From: Bigelowiella natans CCMP2755
Taxonomy: Eukaryota; Cercozoa; Chlorarachniophyceae
Direction of reading: 5' to 3'
NCBI GenBank assembly: GCA_000320545.1
Contig: ADNK01000041.1
Coordinates: 2,501-66,500, forward strand
DNA length: 64,000 bases
Shown: one piece after another, positions 12,619 through 25,445 of the stretch
Numbering within the stretch: the stretch's first letter is position 1
Layout of the letters: each line of letters begins with the position of its first letter
Translations under genes and position numbers: made by a program
Notes under the pieces: generated by a model
What the model saw: only the letters and a program-made list of their open reading frames with translations
The model's database searches: none
Told to the model about the DNA's origin: nothing

Positions 12619-12909
12619 AGAATTTCCATTTTGTCGAACCGCCGCATGGTAGAATACTCACACACACACACTCTGATAACAACAGCACACCTGTAGCAGA
12701 CCACGTGAATGGCGTCCAAAGCCATTCGGAGGAAACCCCGGCCTGCGCACAACACAACACAGCAAATGAACGGTGCAAGCAAGCGCAAGCATGATGCGAC
12801 GCGACGATTGTCCTTCGATGATATTGAATATTATATGATTTGAGTCGGTCGTTGCACCTACGCATCAGGACAACAACCAGCGCCCACGCCAATATATTCA
12901 TCTCTTTTT

Positions 12910-12982
<73 letters not shown>

Positions 12983-13473
12983 TCTATGAGACGGATGGGA
13001 TGATAGCAATAGCGATGATGACGAATAGTGACGACGGTCAAGAATGGCTGAACCTGCCGCGTATGTACCTCTTTAAGTATCTGCACGATGCCTGCTCTCA
13101 CGTCGTGGTCGGCGGTGATGTTGCTTACAGGGCCAAGAGAGCCATCCTCTATGACAACGCACAAACATAGCAAGGACAGAAATCGTCATTCCTTACACAT
13201 GTTGATTCTGGAGAGGAAGGACAACTCTACAACGACACACGCACACACACACGAGCACAACGCATTTATGACGATGAGCAATCGCTTCTAGCCGTTGGGG
13301 TTCCTTCGCTGTCCTGGTATGTATGTCGGCATCATCATCGTCACCTTCCTCTGGGGAGAAATCGATTTGGGTTTTCCCGGTGTTCATCTCGACCACGGTG
13401 TGGTTTAGAATCTGCCCGGTGGCGTATCGTGAGAGAGAATGAATACATACATAAAGAAAATAAATAAATCAAT

Positions 13474-13541
<68 letters not shown>

Positions 13542-13982
13542 GTGCGTGTGCGTGTGTGCGTGTGTGTGTGATACATACCCGCTTGCAGGCCTTGATGATG
13601 GCGATTTGCCGGCTGTGGCTTTCTATGCGGTGCTCCAAATCCTGTGTGAATCTTCGCGTTGTCATCACCGCCATCATCGCCGCCCCCGTCGCGCGCGTGT
13701 GTACGACGTGCCAGAACGGCATAATAGAGCACGGCAGAGAGCAGCAGCACCCACAAAATCGCAACGCAAACACAGACTGAGAATGCTATCATCGAGTAGA
13801 TCAATGGAAGAGAGAAAGAGAGAAAGAGAGAGAGAGGGAGAGAGAGGTGATGCGACAAACAACATTTCCACACACACCCCAACCACCATCCTCCATTTCA
13901 ATCTTCATGCTGGTACACCTATACATTGTTTCTTCTTCGATAACAAAGTGCTGCTACCTAGCCACCACCACCACTTTCACGA

Positions 13983-14014
<32 letters not shown>

Positions 14015-14412
14015 CAACAACTATTACTACCGATTAAGCAATTCCCCTTGTCGAGAAGCAATGAAGCCCAATGCAGGAGCCTACATCAAGACATTAGGAT
14101 GTAAAATGAAGTTCTTATCATCACCACTACTATCACTATCATCATCACCATCATCATCATCATCATCATTATCACGCTACACGGCAGCATCGCAAACGAG
14201 CGGCCTATTCCGATTGCTAATTGTTTTCGCTGATGGCTGCTGTCATTGCTCTCTCGCGCGGCGCAGACCTCATACTTGACAGTCGCTGGAGGAGCATCGA
14301 TTTGGAAGAAGCTCAGGTCCCTTTGGAAGAGAGGCAAGGGGGGTGTAGATCAAAGAGGAGGAGAGTTTGATGTGAAAGCAGTGCGCAAGGGAAAGGAGAG
14401 TATCTATAAGCT

Positions 14413-14443
<31 letters not shown>

Positions 14444-15039
14444 TCTATATATTCTATTATATATTACAAGCAGACCAACATACATGTACCTTATTTTCGC
14501 TGTATTATTATTACTACTACTACTACAACTGCTACTACTACTGCTGTTGTTGATACTACCGCATGAGAGCCTCTCGAGACACGGATGGGGGTACTGTGAC
14601 CTGCAGAGAGCAGCGATTTGAGAAGACGAAGACGAAGAAGAAGAAGAAGAAGAAGAAGAAGAAGAAGAAGAAGAAGAAGGAGGAGGAGGAGGAGACTTAA
14701 CGATGACCATCATACAGCATACTCATCATCACTCTCGTTAAATACACCTGTCCGTCTCGGAGCCAGTCGAGTACATAGGAAAACCGCTCAGGGGATCGAT
14801 CGACGAAGAAGACGGGGGGGGGCGAGAGAGAGGAGGACGATGAGGAGGAGGAGGAGGAGGAGGAGCTTATCATTGATGCCTTGGCCTGGAGAAGGAGCGT
14901 TGCAAGAAGACATCTTGGGTATTGCTGCAAGATCGACGTGCTCACCTATGATGTATAATTCATTCTTGATATACTTTCAGCCACGACAAGCGGCAGCAAG
15001 CTTTTTCCTATTGTGGAGAAGAATCTCCCCGAGTGCTGC

Positions 15040-15082
<43 letters not shown>

Positions 15083-15397
15083 CGCACACACATGCATGGA
15101 TGCAGGCAGCGCGAGCGGCTCAGTGACGGCACGCGAATGACTCACCTCGAAGATTCGGCCTCCGACATTTATCTTCGCCTGTCGCAGTTGTTGGAACGCA
15201 TACATGGTTTATATAATTGCATAGAGTGTATACATCACGACGACGTGTTTGTTTTATGTTGTGTGGCAAGTATTCTCTCCTCCGCTCTTGACCATCCTCA
15301 CGGCATGTGCCCCTACCGTCTCCGGCCCCCGCCTTTTTGGCGGTAGCACTTGTTGTGTTGTCATTGACGTCGTAGTAGCAGCCATAACTTGGCTGTA

Positions 15398-15438
<41 letters not shown>

Positions 15439-15580
15439 TTACATTTTCGTGTAGTTGTGATGATGGATGGGCCATTGCATGCTATCACTGAACTTATCAT
15501 CGCAGATGTAGTTAGTTTTGATGGTTTGAAGTGGTAGTAAGTAGTACCATTTTTATGAACATCATCATTATGCTAGTATG

Positions 15581-15613
<33 letters not shown>

Positions 15614-16073
15614 AGTAATCGAAGCTGCTGCTTCTATAACGATGATAAACGATGATGGTGATAATGATGGTGATTATGATGAGACTACTTGAGCTTAGAG
15701 TGAAGGGAGATTGTATTGGGCAGCTTGGGAGAGGGGGGGATTGAGCTGCCGCTGCTGGCAGAAGTGAGAGGCGGTTGCGGTGATGGAGGGCCACGTGCTG
15801 CCATTGAAGAAGACGAAGAAGTTCCTATCATCCCGGCGCTAGCGAGTATCTTCATTTGTTGTTGTGGCAAGTAGAAACAGGAAAGAGGAAGGGGAGAGGT
15901 TTATGCAAGAAGCATGATTTCGAGCTGCTTTATCTGAACAACAAGGCTGCAGGCTCTTCATCAAGAGGGGTGCTCAGACTCCCAGCCTCCTCCCTCTAAT
16001 CTTTGATGCTAGCACTATTTTCAACTCTCCCTACCACCCTCCTCCTCCTCCTCCTCCTCCTCCTCCTCCTCCT

Positions 16074-16112
<39 letters not shown>

Positions 16113-16470
16113 TGCTGCTGCTACTACCTCTGGGGTGAGAGCCCCGGCCTCAAGCAAGATACGTGCTATCTCAGAATACCCTCCCTGATTGTGAAGATCC
16201 GCACTCAATCATATAAGTGACTCTGGTAAGAAAGTGGGTGTAGGAATGAAGAATCATCATGCTACTTTCCATTATCATCATCATCATTATTATCATTATC
16301 ATTATCATTATCATCGTCATATTATCATCACTACAATCACCACCACCAGCAGCAGCAGCACTCACCTCTAATGCTGCCTGGATTGCGGTGCGGCCAGAGC
16401 GCTTGTTCTGCCTATCGAGCTCAGCCCCCCTTTCTATCAGGAGCTGATGATGATGATGATATTGATGATA

Positions 16471-16538
<68 letters not shown>

Positions 16539-16916
16539 TGTCCCCTCGTATCCTTGCTTTGTGCGTGATGATAAACAACCTCAACAATGGCCAAATGGCC
16601 ATGCTTTGCAGCCCAGTAAAGAGGGGCAGGCCTGAATAAAAGAAGAGGATAGAGAAGGATGGGGAGGAGGGGGGAGGCCGGAGAGGTAGCGAAGGACAGA
16701 GGGAGAGAGCGGAATCTTTTAGTACGGGGATTATGCTGCTGCAGCATCATCTGTGCTACTGCTTCTAGGACTCACTCATCGATTGTAGACATGGCGATGT
16801 TGGGGTCTGCTCCAGCGTCCAAGAGCGCCTGAAGACGAAAAGGAGGAGGAGGAGGAGGAGGAGAAACAGAAAGGGAGAGAAAGATTATTGGAAATTCGTA
16901 ACAACTAGAACGTCTA

Positions 16917-16960
<44 letters not shown>

Positions 16961-17958
16961 TTTATTTATTTATTTATATCGATTCGAGATGTGTTCCCAT
17001 ATGCATGGTGGTAGATGGTAGCAAGATGGATTTATTTCACAAACTTTTACACAACGCACACACACACACACACACACAAACACGCACACAAATGTATACA
17101 ATATATGTAGATCCATTCGTCAGCAAGAATGTACCTTCGCGACTTGGAAATGGCCTTGGATACACGCTTGTGACAACGGCGTGCAACCCTTCATCATCAT
17201 CATCAGCAGCATCATCATTATTATCATTATCACCAGTCAAATAACAACCCAACAACACAAATGCATTTCTGAAGTGCGTATTTGGCGCGAAATGGTGAGG
17301 ACTGCTGCTGCTATGAGAAAGGACGAGAGGATGAACGTGTGAAGGTGAAACCGTAGCAGACCTCCTTTGATCTCCAGTCTACATCCGCACCGCTAGAGAT
17401 TAGTATAGAAACGACATCGGGCTTTCCCATCTCTGCCGCGACCTGCAACCATCATCATCATCATCATCATCATCATCGTCGTCACCATCATTGTAGGTGA
17501 TAGTGCTTGTTGTGGTGGTGTATCGGGGGAGGTATGTACGTCTATATAGCATCGTGTTTGTATGTGTGTGTTTAGTTGCTCTGGCATTGACTGTTCTGCG
17601 TGCTCGCGCAATCATTCACCCCACGCACACTCAATACGAAGGGGGCGGAGCAGGAGGAGGAGGGGGAGGAAGAAGCAGATCTACCAGAAGCGGTGTGACG
17701 TTCGAGTCTTGCGTCGCCTGATGGTCAAGTGTGGTGGTAGTGGGTGATGATGATGATGATGATGATGGATGATGATGATGATGATTGCTCAATGTTGTGT
17801 CTGCTTTCATGCCTCCCTACCTGATCGACGTTTGGAGCTTCATCAGCGAGCAGCTTGACCACCTGTATTGGTTGGACGGAAAGTCGGGGTGAGGGGGGAG
17901 GCGAATCTGACCATATTCTTCTACACCTTGAGCAACACAAACACATACGCATACATAC

Positions 17959-18002
<44 letters not shown>

Positions 18003-18196
18003 GTATCATCATCTCCTACTACTTCTACTACTACTTCTACTACTACTACTACCACTGCTACCTCGACGTTGCCTCTTTGCGATGCGACAAACAGGGCTGT
18101 GGCATGACTAACACTCGGTATCCTATACGTCGCACTTGCTCCTGACTCGAGAAGGAGCTTTACAACATCGGCATGTCCCATCTTTTAATGCACGAG

Positions 18197-18241
<45 letters not shown>

Positions 18242-18694
18242 TCGTTATTGAGCATTGACGATTATGCTGGACAATATGATGACACATTCGCACCTAGAAG
18301 CTAGTACCAGCAGCAGCAGCAGCAACAACAACACAGCACAGAGCATCGCCACCAGACCGCACCCACTGACCGTCTTCACCTCTCACCACGCCATTCACTG
18401 CAAGTACAACCTGTGCTGCGACATACAACGGCGTCACGCCATTGAGAAGTAACTCATTCGGATTCGCCCCGAACTTCAATAGCCTGTTTGTTATGACGGG
18501 AAAATGATGATGATGGCACCGGGAAAGTGGTGGATTGGACAAGGACTAGGCTCGACAGTAGTAGACCAAAGCAGACACTCTCTCAGGGCATAACTTTCCG
18601 AGGAAAGTGAATAAGCGATAATACCTCTTCACTATTGCAAGGTGACCGTACTGCGCGGCCACATGCAACGGCGTCGCGCCCATCTCTGCGAGTG

Positions 18695-18740
<46 letters not shown>

Positions 18741-19061
18741 AAAGAATTTATAATTAAATGAAAGATATGATTGGCCGAAGTGTGAGAGCAACATGTGGTG
18801 GTGGTGGAAGCTGGTCTGCATCACATCCTCCAGCGTCCAGTCTCACAGCATGCATATGTAGTGCCAACCGAACAAATACATGGGAACGCAACATGACTGT
18901 CAATCTCCGATTTTTTCTGGAATCGACGACTTGTCGCAATGCGGAGATCTGCCCCATTCCTCAGCAAGAGCTCTGCCGCGTCATCGTGTCCCATCTACAC
19001 GTAGAATAGGATGGATTCTGTTCCCCGTGTGTGTGCGTTGAGGTGTTTGGGGGGGGGCAGG

Positions 19062-19106
<45 letters not shown>

Positions 19107-20423
19107 ACCAGTGAAGATTACATCCCTGTAGCTACCTGACAAGTCACAAAAAGTGGGCGTCGCATGTTGCTCTTGTGCTTTGTTCACATTCGCTCCTGAT
19201 GATAGATTACCGAGTCATGGTAACCCAAATCAGCGCTTCCTCTATCTCCGCCTTCTTCTCCCCCCCCCCCCCCCCCTCTCTCGTAACCCCGATATCCTAA
19301 GCAATTGATATTTGTGGAGGGGATAGCACCTCTGCTGAGTAGGAGTTGGATCGTCGTCGTCTGTCCTTCACAAGCTGCGCAATAGAGGGCTGCGGCGGAA
19401 GAAGAAGAAGGCCCGCATGAGTTGTTCACATTACATGTATATCTGTGCTAGTACAAGCACGGGCATTTATCATTTCTGGTGGTCGACCTGTTCTTCCGTG
19501 GGGATCCGAGCCATCAACAGGACTACCCATCATCAAGGAGCGATTTGCCGCAGCAATATCCCCACGACCTAATGGCGGCGGAAAGTGGTGAATTGATGGT
19601 ATCAGTGAGCTCCGGCATGCCATGAATGCAGCGGCGTATTGGCAATGGTTAAAGAGTTGTTCTTCTAGTTTCTTTTGGATTTCATTAGGAGTGTTGTCCG
19701 ATATACTTGCAGCGACGAGTAGAGGCATCTCAGGGCCCGCGTGTCGTACATTCCACCTCTTTACGACATGAGTCTTTCCACTGCATTCAACTCGAATTTC
19801 TCCTGTACTTGCCACTGACACGTATGGGGTAGCGGTGTGGTCACATACAACACACGCAAGCTCAATAAGATATACACAGATTATGGGCGAATTGCGGCGA
19901 CAGAAAAATTAACACTCACGTACTCTACTCATAGACCAACTTAGTCTCAGCATTTTGCATACAAACAAGGATGTATTTATGGCTGGCTGACGGGCAGCCG
20001 AGGCAGCAACTTACGTTGTTCCCGCTTACTATCTTCAGCAGGTAGCAATCGACATATGTGGAATGCGCTGGAGTTGCCAGATAGACGCGCATAAACGAAA
20101 TCGATGAACGGGTGGTCGCCATTGGGACCAGCGAGCGATCCTGTGGCAGCTCGAAGAATGCGCCCAGAAACTTTGAAAGGCAACGTGATAAGCTTCGCCG
20201 GCGTCTTGACCAGGTCTATAGGCGCTCCTAGCTGTGACTGGTGGCGGTGTTGGAGCAGCAGCTGCTCGTACTTTCGAGGTCGCGTGTCATACGAATTGGA
20301 GTTTTTATAGGCAATGAATGCGGAGAGGAGGGCTAGCGCTACTGAAACCTTAAGGAGTATCGCTACTCCGATAACCCCGCGACGTCTCCTGAACTTCAGT
20401 TCCCGTGTCAACACCCCGGGCAT
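12168..20423 (-). CDS. Ankyrin-repeat / BTB(T1) membrane protein
   Basis: Long multi-exon gene. The start at 20423 gives MPGVLTRELKFRRRRG followed by a transmembrane helix (GVIGVAILLKVSVALALLSA); an in-frame upstream ATG is at 20534. Exon 1 ends at 20015 with a GTAAGT donor, and exon 2 starts at 19814. At least ten exons then encode ankyrin units: ALYCAACEGQTTTIQLLLSRGA (two parts of one unit) near 19380, GHDDAAELLLRNGADLRIA near 18960, GATPLHVAAQYGHLAIVK near 18660, GVTPLYVAAQ near 18420, GHADVVKLLLESGAS near 18160, ALLDAGADPNIAMSTID near 16800, PLYWAAKHGHLAIVEVV near 16600, and EIARILLEAGALTPEVV near 16160. A K-channel-T1-type BTB domain follows: KINVGGRIFEV near 15165, FFVDRSPERFSYVLDWLRDG near 14790, FFQIDAPPATVKYEV near 14290. 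A second hydrophobic helix (VAILWVLLLSAVLYYAVLA) is near 13740, then a coiled-coil-like exon. The last exon is 12251-12168. Suggested role: membrane-bound protein-interaction scaffold, possibly a cullin-3 adaptor. Exact exons are uncertain. Confidence 0.75.
12467..12528 (-). repeat. Composite (TC)n(TG)n microsatellite (sense of minus gene)
   Basis: On the plus strand this is (CA)n then (GA)n. Read along the ankyrin-BTB gene it is (TC)n then (TG)n, the same order as at 1449 and 11075. Confidence 0.9.
12917..12979. repeat. (TA)n array in ankyrin-BTB intron
   Basis: About 60 bases of TA repeat with one AAATA interruption. Similar arrays occur at 14417, 15404, 16921, 17963, 33482, 34826, 37081, 54131, 60092 and 60800. 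Confidence 0.9.
13476..13571. repeat. (TG)n array with GCG interruptions
   Basis: About 95 bases of TG repeat interrupted by TGCG units, in an ankyrin-BTB intron. It is CA on the sense strand, an exception to the usual orientation. Confidence 0.9.
14631..14695. repeat. (AAG)n(AGG)n array in ankyrin-BTB intron
   Basis: Triplet purine array. The apparent 242-codon plus-strand ORF beginning with poly-Arg here is an artefact of this repeat. Confidence 0.85.
16038..16109. repeat. (CTC)n(CA)n composite array
   Basis: A CTC triplet array runs directly into (CA)n between two ankyrin exons. Confidence 0.85.
18201..18239. repeat. (CA)n array in ankyrin-BTB intron
   Basis: Pure CA repeat; reads (TG)n along the gene. 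Confidence 0.9.
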
Positions 20424-20972
20424 GTCACATACAGTGGGAGGTGGTTCGACAGGAGGAGAGAGGGCAGCGGGAGACTGAGTCTTTGGCAGGTCGAAGAGAT
20501 AGAAAAAATATGTCGGCAGAATTTCTAAATACAAATACTTTTATTTGAATAAAACTTATTTCGTTCCCATCAGGGCTGAGAATATTTTTAAAATGGTCGA
20601 ATTTTTAACCCCAAACTTTCCTTCCCAAACCGCGGTTTTCGGAACTTCCGAACTTTGGCGGGAAGCTCTGCTGATTCGAGTTATAAGGTCTCTTGGAGTC
20701 TCTGAAGAGGCAAGCTACTTTAATAACCGGGGATTATTGGATTTACACGGATAGTAACGGGAGATAATCGATTGAAGTGTCGCAGATATTTCGGAACAAA
20801 ACTTCGGAAATTTTGCTGTGAAGACACCGTGCAAAAGCCGCGGTGCGACAGTAAATACCTAGGATTTTATACATTGCGACAGGATGATATGTTGTTTTTA
20901 CATCCAATTTGTCCTGCATTTTCCTCAGTTTCTAGACCTAGAAAATATCGCCACCCACATCCCATAACAACA
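20424..20972. promoter_or_regulatory. Divergent spacer 2 (ankyrin-BTB / succinyl-CoA ligase)
   Basis: About 0.55 kb with no microsatellite. It has A/T runs next to CG, for example GGTCGAATTTTTAACC and CGGTTTTCGGAACTTCCG at about 20590-20650. This composition recurs in other divergent spacers. It probably contains both promoters, but no TATA box or initiator can be assigned with confidence. Confidence 0.55.
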
Positions 20973-23900
20973 ATGTGGAGCAGGCTGTTGAAGAACGCGC
21001 TCCCCAGCACCCGTTCCCCTTCCGTGAAGGGGATTCGATCCTTCTCCGCCCTCTCCCAGCCCTCCATAGCATCATTTCGGCATCCTTTTATCCAGTCGCA
21101 AGCTCGAGGCTTGGCTCCACGGGTAGTCCTCTAATGGCTTAATATATTTTCCGCGCAGGGAGGTTTTTGAATGACATAAATAACGAATTTTGGCCCATTT
21201 GGATTATTTTCTGGTTTGGATGGAACCTGATCTTATTGTCCCCGCAGAAATGCAGCGCTCGTGGCAGTATTTTCGGATCCAATGCCAGGACAGGCGAACA
21301 GGTAAAAATTTCAAATCCATGTGATTGAGCGCGCCAGAAGTACCCATGTTGTATTTTTATTCAGAAAAGAAACTACAACGTCCACGAATGCGATGCTCAA
21401 GCTATTATGGCTAAACACGGTGTTTGTCACTACACCCCCACGTCACCGTCTTCATTCATTCTGCTTCTTTGACTTACAATACAATATATTGCTTAAATCC
21501 CCCATTTTACTTACTAATTCACGATTCGTCGCTCAGGTGTTGCTGTGGCTAAAGGAGCTCCAGCGACGTCAGCAAAGGACGCAGCAGCCGTGGCAGAAAA
21601 GCTCTCCTCTGAAGGTGGTGTAAATAATGGCATCACATATAGCAACTCAGGGGACTCAAATACCTCTTGTCACTTGAGAGCAGCCGTTTTCCTATTTGAA
21701 GGAGGAGAATTTTTGAGAATCAGTTAATTTGTTTCAGCATTTTTGTATGTAAATGTTCAGGTGTAAAGGACTACGTGGTAAAAGCGCAGGTCCTCGCTGG
21801 TGGACGAGGAAAGGTAACAGAGAGAAAGAGAGGCATCTGGAAGAGAGAGAGAGAGAGAGAGGCACAAATATACCTGCTCACCAAAGTATTTGGTGATTAA
21901 CCTGTAATATCCTCTTTCTCATCTTGTTTTTACTACTGTGGCAATCAATAAATGCAGGGCTCTTTCCTGAATGGATTCAAAGGGGGAGTCCATCTGTGCT
22001 CTGAGATCGAAGAGGTTGAGGACCTTGCCTCGAAAATGCTTGGCCAACGCCTGGTAGGACTGCTATTTTCTAACATATTTGTGTACAGCTATATCCATAC
22101 TAAGAAGTACTCGGTCGATTGCATCTGCATTATTCTAACATTGTTAATTTGCTGTCGCTATTGGCCCTGATGCTCCTTTTTTTCTCGATTCTTCATCCTG
22201 AGAGCATAAAACCACCTTTGCATTTTCTCCTCATGGCAGGTTACGAAGCAGACGGGGCCGGAAGGAAAGCCTTGCAACAAGGTGATCGATAAGGAGCTTT
22301 CGAGCACGCAAGAAACGCAGATCAATATAGAATTCGGGGCAGGGAGAGGAATATATTTCCTGAATTCTTACCCTGTGCCTTATTTTATTTATCTTCTTAT
22401 CATTTTCCTCTTCCCTGTTCTCGCTGTCAGGTTTTCGTTACTGAGAGGTTGTTCCTCCGCAAGGAAACCTACTTTGCAATCCTCATGGACAGGTACTTCA
22501 CCCTTTGCCCCTCTGTCCTTTCTCTCCATGAATCTCTACGTTTGCACGTCATATAGGGCATCTGGAGGGCCAATGATGGTAGCAAGCTCTGAAGGCGGCA
22601 TGGATATCGAAGGGGTATGTATAAACTAACTGCGATAACATATGTGTAAAGAATAAATGAGAATAAATGAAGGCTTGGTGCTGAAAATTAGAAGAGTAGG
22701 AGAAGAAGAAGAGTATTAAGAAGAGTCAACGTTAAACCGTCACGTCATATTGAAACGTACCTCGGAAATGCACATCCTGCAAACAACACTTACGTAAAGT
22801 GTGTGTGTGTGTGTGTGTGTTGTGTGCGTATGATCGTGCAGGTTGCTGCTGAGACTCCTGAGCTGATTCACAACCTCCCCGTGTCCTTGGAGAAAGGCCC
22901 GAATAAAGAAGACCTCAAGGTGGGATTTGATGCTGATGAGTTTAGTGACTCCTAGCCAGTACTACAAGTACAGATATTGATATCGATGTAAGCATTCATT
23001 TCAAATCGGCGGTACGCTTGCTACCGGTCTTGTTTGTGGTGGCTTCGTTTTAGGGGGGCGGGGGGAGTGGGGGGGATAGCGATGGTAGTATTGTAATACA
23101 ATACAACTATGAGAGAACCGCCATTACTACTACTGCTGCTGCTGTGATGACTCGCAACTGACAGCAGGAACAACAACAACTCCTTCTCCTCCTCCCTCCT
23201 TAGGAACTGGCCACGAAGATGGGTTTCCCCCACGAAGAGGAAAATGCCCAGGCCGTTGAGATCATGGAGAAGCTCTATGGACTCTTTGTGGAAAATGATG
23301 CTACTCTCATCGAGGTACTACGTACGTAGTACGTACCACTACTACTACTCCTTTTACTACCACTAGATTGATAGATGATTGTGTGCTGACGTGAGCAAGC
23401 TGTTTGTGTGGTGGGTAGTATCGTCGAATTCAAGATTTGTTTCATGTTATCGATCGCTGGGTGACATTTTTGAAACTCTTTTCCCGTTCTAGGTGAATCC
23501 CCTCGGCCAGTCGCACGACGGAACGGTGAGAACAGCACGGAGTAGAGGAGGGGGGGGGGGGGGGGGGGGCCCCTCCCCTTCCCCTTTTTCATCCCCTCCC
23601 CCCCCCTAGGGAAACAGTAGTGGGGGGGAAATAATCCTCCCCCCTTTCGTAATAAAAAATACCCCCGGTGATTATCCGCAGGTCTACTGTTTAGATGCCA
23701 GCTCACTTCGACGACACGCAGCGTAATAGCGACATGCCTGATCCAAATAACCGCTGCCAATATGTAACTTACGTGTCTACCTTTCTACCCATCCAGATAC
23801 CGGCAGAAGGAGACCTTCGCTTTGCGTGACGAATCCCAAGAAGATCCTAGGGAAGTAGAAGCGGAGAGGAGCGATCTGAATTACATCGGCCTCGATGGCA

Positions 23901-24045
23901 ACATTGGCTGCTTAGTCAACGGTAGGGCCAAATAGTTGTAAGTAGCAGTAGAGTCATAGCTGAATCTCTTATGGGAGAAACCACATTCACATCCGCATCA
24001 TCATGCTCTCCTCCCCCGCTGAATATCAAATCCATCAATCTCTTC

Positions 24046-24077
<32 letters not shown>

Positions 24078-25406
24078 TATCATCATCTTTATCACCTCCG
24101 TCACTTCTTCATCATTGGCCATCCTACCTGATCATCTCTCTGCTTATTGTAGGAGCGGGGCTTGCAATGGCGACCATGGACGTCATCAAACTCAATGGGG
24201 GCGACCCTGCCAATTTCCTTGACCTTGGGGGAGGGGCAAATGTCGACCAGGTAGACAACATTTCGCAGCAGCAGTGAGAGTGAGAAACCTGCTGCAGTGG
24301 CTTCTGTGCTTTGCCAATCGATTCGGGGCTTTGCACGTCGCTCTTGAGAGATGGTGATGAGCGAGATGATGTAGATGATGGGAATGATGTTACTGTTGAT
24401 GATGGAGATGAAGATGCTCGCAGCCTTCTCAGTAATGCTGTACCTGTGCGAGATACTGATTGAACAGTTGCTTGTCGCAGGCTTTTTCTTCCTGTCATCA
24501 TTGTAGTTATCATCATCTTATCATCATCATAATCACCATTATCACCATTGCCTCATCCAAGGTAACGGCTGCTTTCAAGCTTCTCAATGACGACCAGAAG
24601 GTCATGGCCATCCTCGTCAATATCTTTGGCGGAATAATGCGCTGCGACATCATTGCCCTCGGAATCATCAAGGCTGCCACAGAGCTCGGTGAGGAAGCTT
24701 GTGATTCGTGCTCATGTTTGAGTTGTTTTGTTGAATAGTTGATTTTTTTGCTGTCGTGTACTTGGGATGCGGTGCATGCGCTGCTCCGACTTGATTAGTT
24801 GGGATTCAAACGTCATTCCTCCTGATCATAACTTGGGTGATCATCGGCGAAATATCTGTCTCTAAGCACCCCTTCCCCTTCCCCCTTCCCCAGGTTTACA
24901 AAAGCCTATCGTCATTCGTCTTGCAGGAACACAGGTACGGCAGTCATAACTAGCAAGATAATGACCAACACCGGGTTGTCCTGCGACGACACCTACAAAC
25001 AATGACAAAACACTCTCTTCAATGGCTGCACAGGTCGAAGAGGCGCGGAAGCTGATCGATGAGTCTGGCCTCCGTATGCTGACCACAGATGACTTGCAAG
25101 AAGCGGTAATAATTGCTAATATGATGCAAGAGAGATGATGATTGGGAGCATGGAGATATTATACACATTATTGTAATAGCAGATGATGATGGTATGCTAG
25201 TGAAATAATATCGAAGTTAAAAGACATCTTCTCCTTATTTAGCTGTGTCACATGACAGCCTCATTCTCTGTTGCTTTGACAATTTCATGAAAAACGATTT
25301 TGACTGTTTGCTTTTGCTCATTAGGCTCAGCGTGCAGTGAGGGTTGCTGAAATTGCAAAGCTGGCTAAAGAAGCACACCTCAGCGTTAAATTCGACCTCC
25401 CACTTT

Positions 25407-25408
<2 letters not shown>
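20973..25408 (+). CDS. SUCLA2: Succinyl-CoA ligase (ADP-forming) beta subunit, mitochondrial
   Basis: Catalyses the substrate-level phosphorylation step of the TCA cycle together with an alpha subunit. Nineteen exons could be read: 20973-21122, 21248-21301, 21365-21419, 21537-21614, 21761-21813, 21958-22053, 22240-22281, 22431-22492, 22557-22614, 22842-22919, 23204-23314, 23493-23525, 23682-23722, 23797-23921, 24153-24250, 24562-24688, 24894-24934, 25034-25105, 25325-25408. The first encodes a basic mitochondrial presequence ([17 protein letters not shown]). The ATP-grasp domain follows with [40 protein letters not shown] and [11 protein letters not shown]. The C-terminal domain has [20 protein letters not shown] and [13 protein letters not shown]. 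The C terminus (VKFDLPL) is at the usual place. In exon 13 the expected FDD segment is in the wrong frame (see findings). The stop is followed almost at once by (AT)n. Confidence 0.95.

Positions 25409-25445
<37 letters not shown>

Noticed and set aside
12985-13000. CTATGAGACGGATG match to repeat-family core in an intron
   Set aside because: Only 14 bases match and the rest diverges; too short to call a fourth copy.
13439-14037. Overlapping poly-Cys-Val / poly-His-Thr ORFs on both strands
   Set aside because: Products of (TG)n and (ACT)n microsatellites in an intron.
14618-15346. Long plus-strand ORF starting with poly-Arg
   Set aside because: Translation of an (AAG)n array antisense to ankyrin-BTB exons; no domain.
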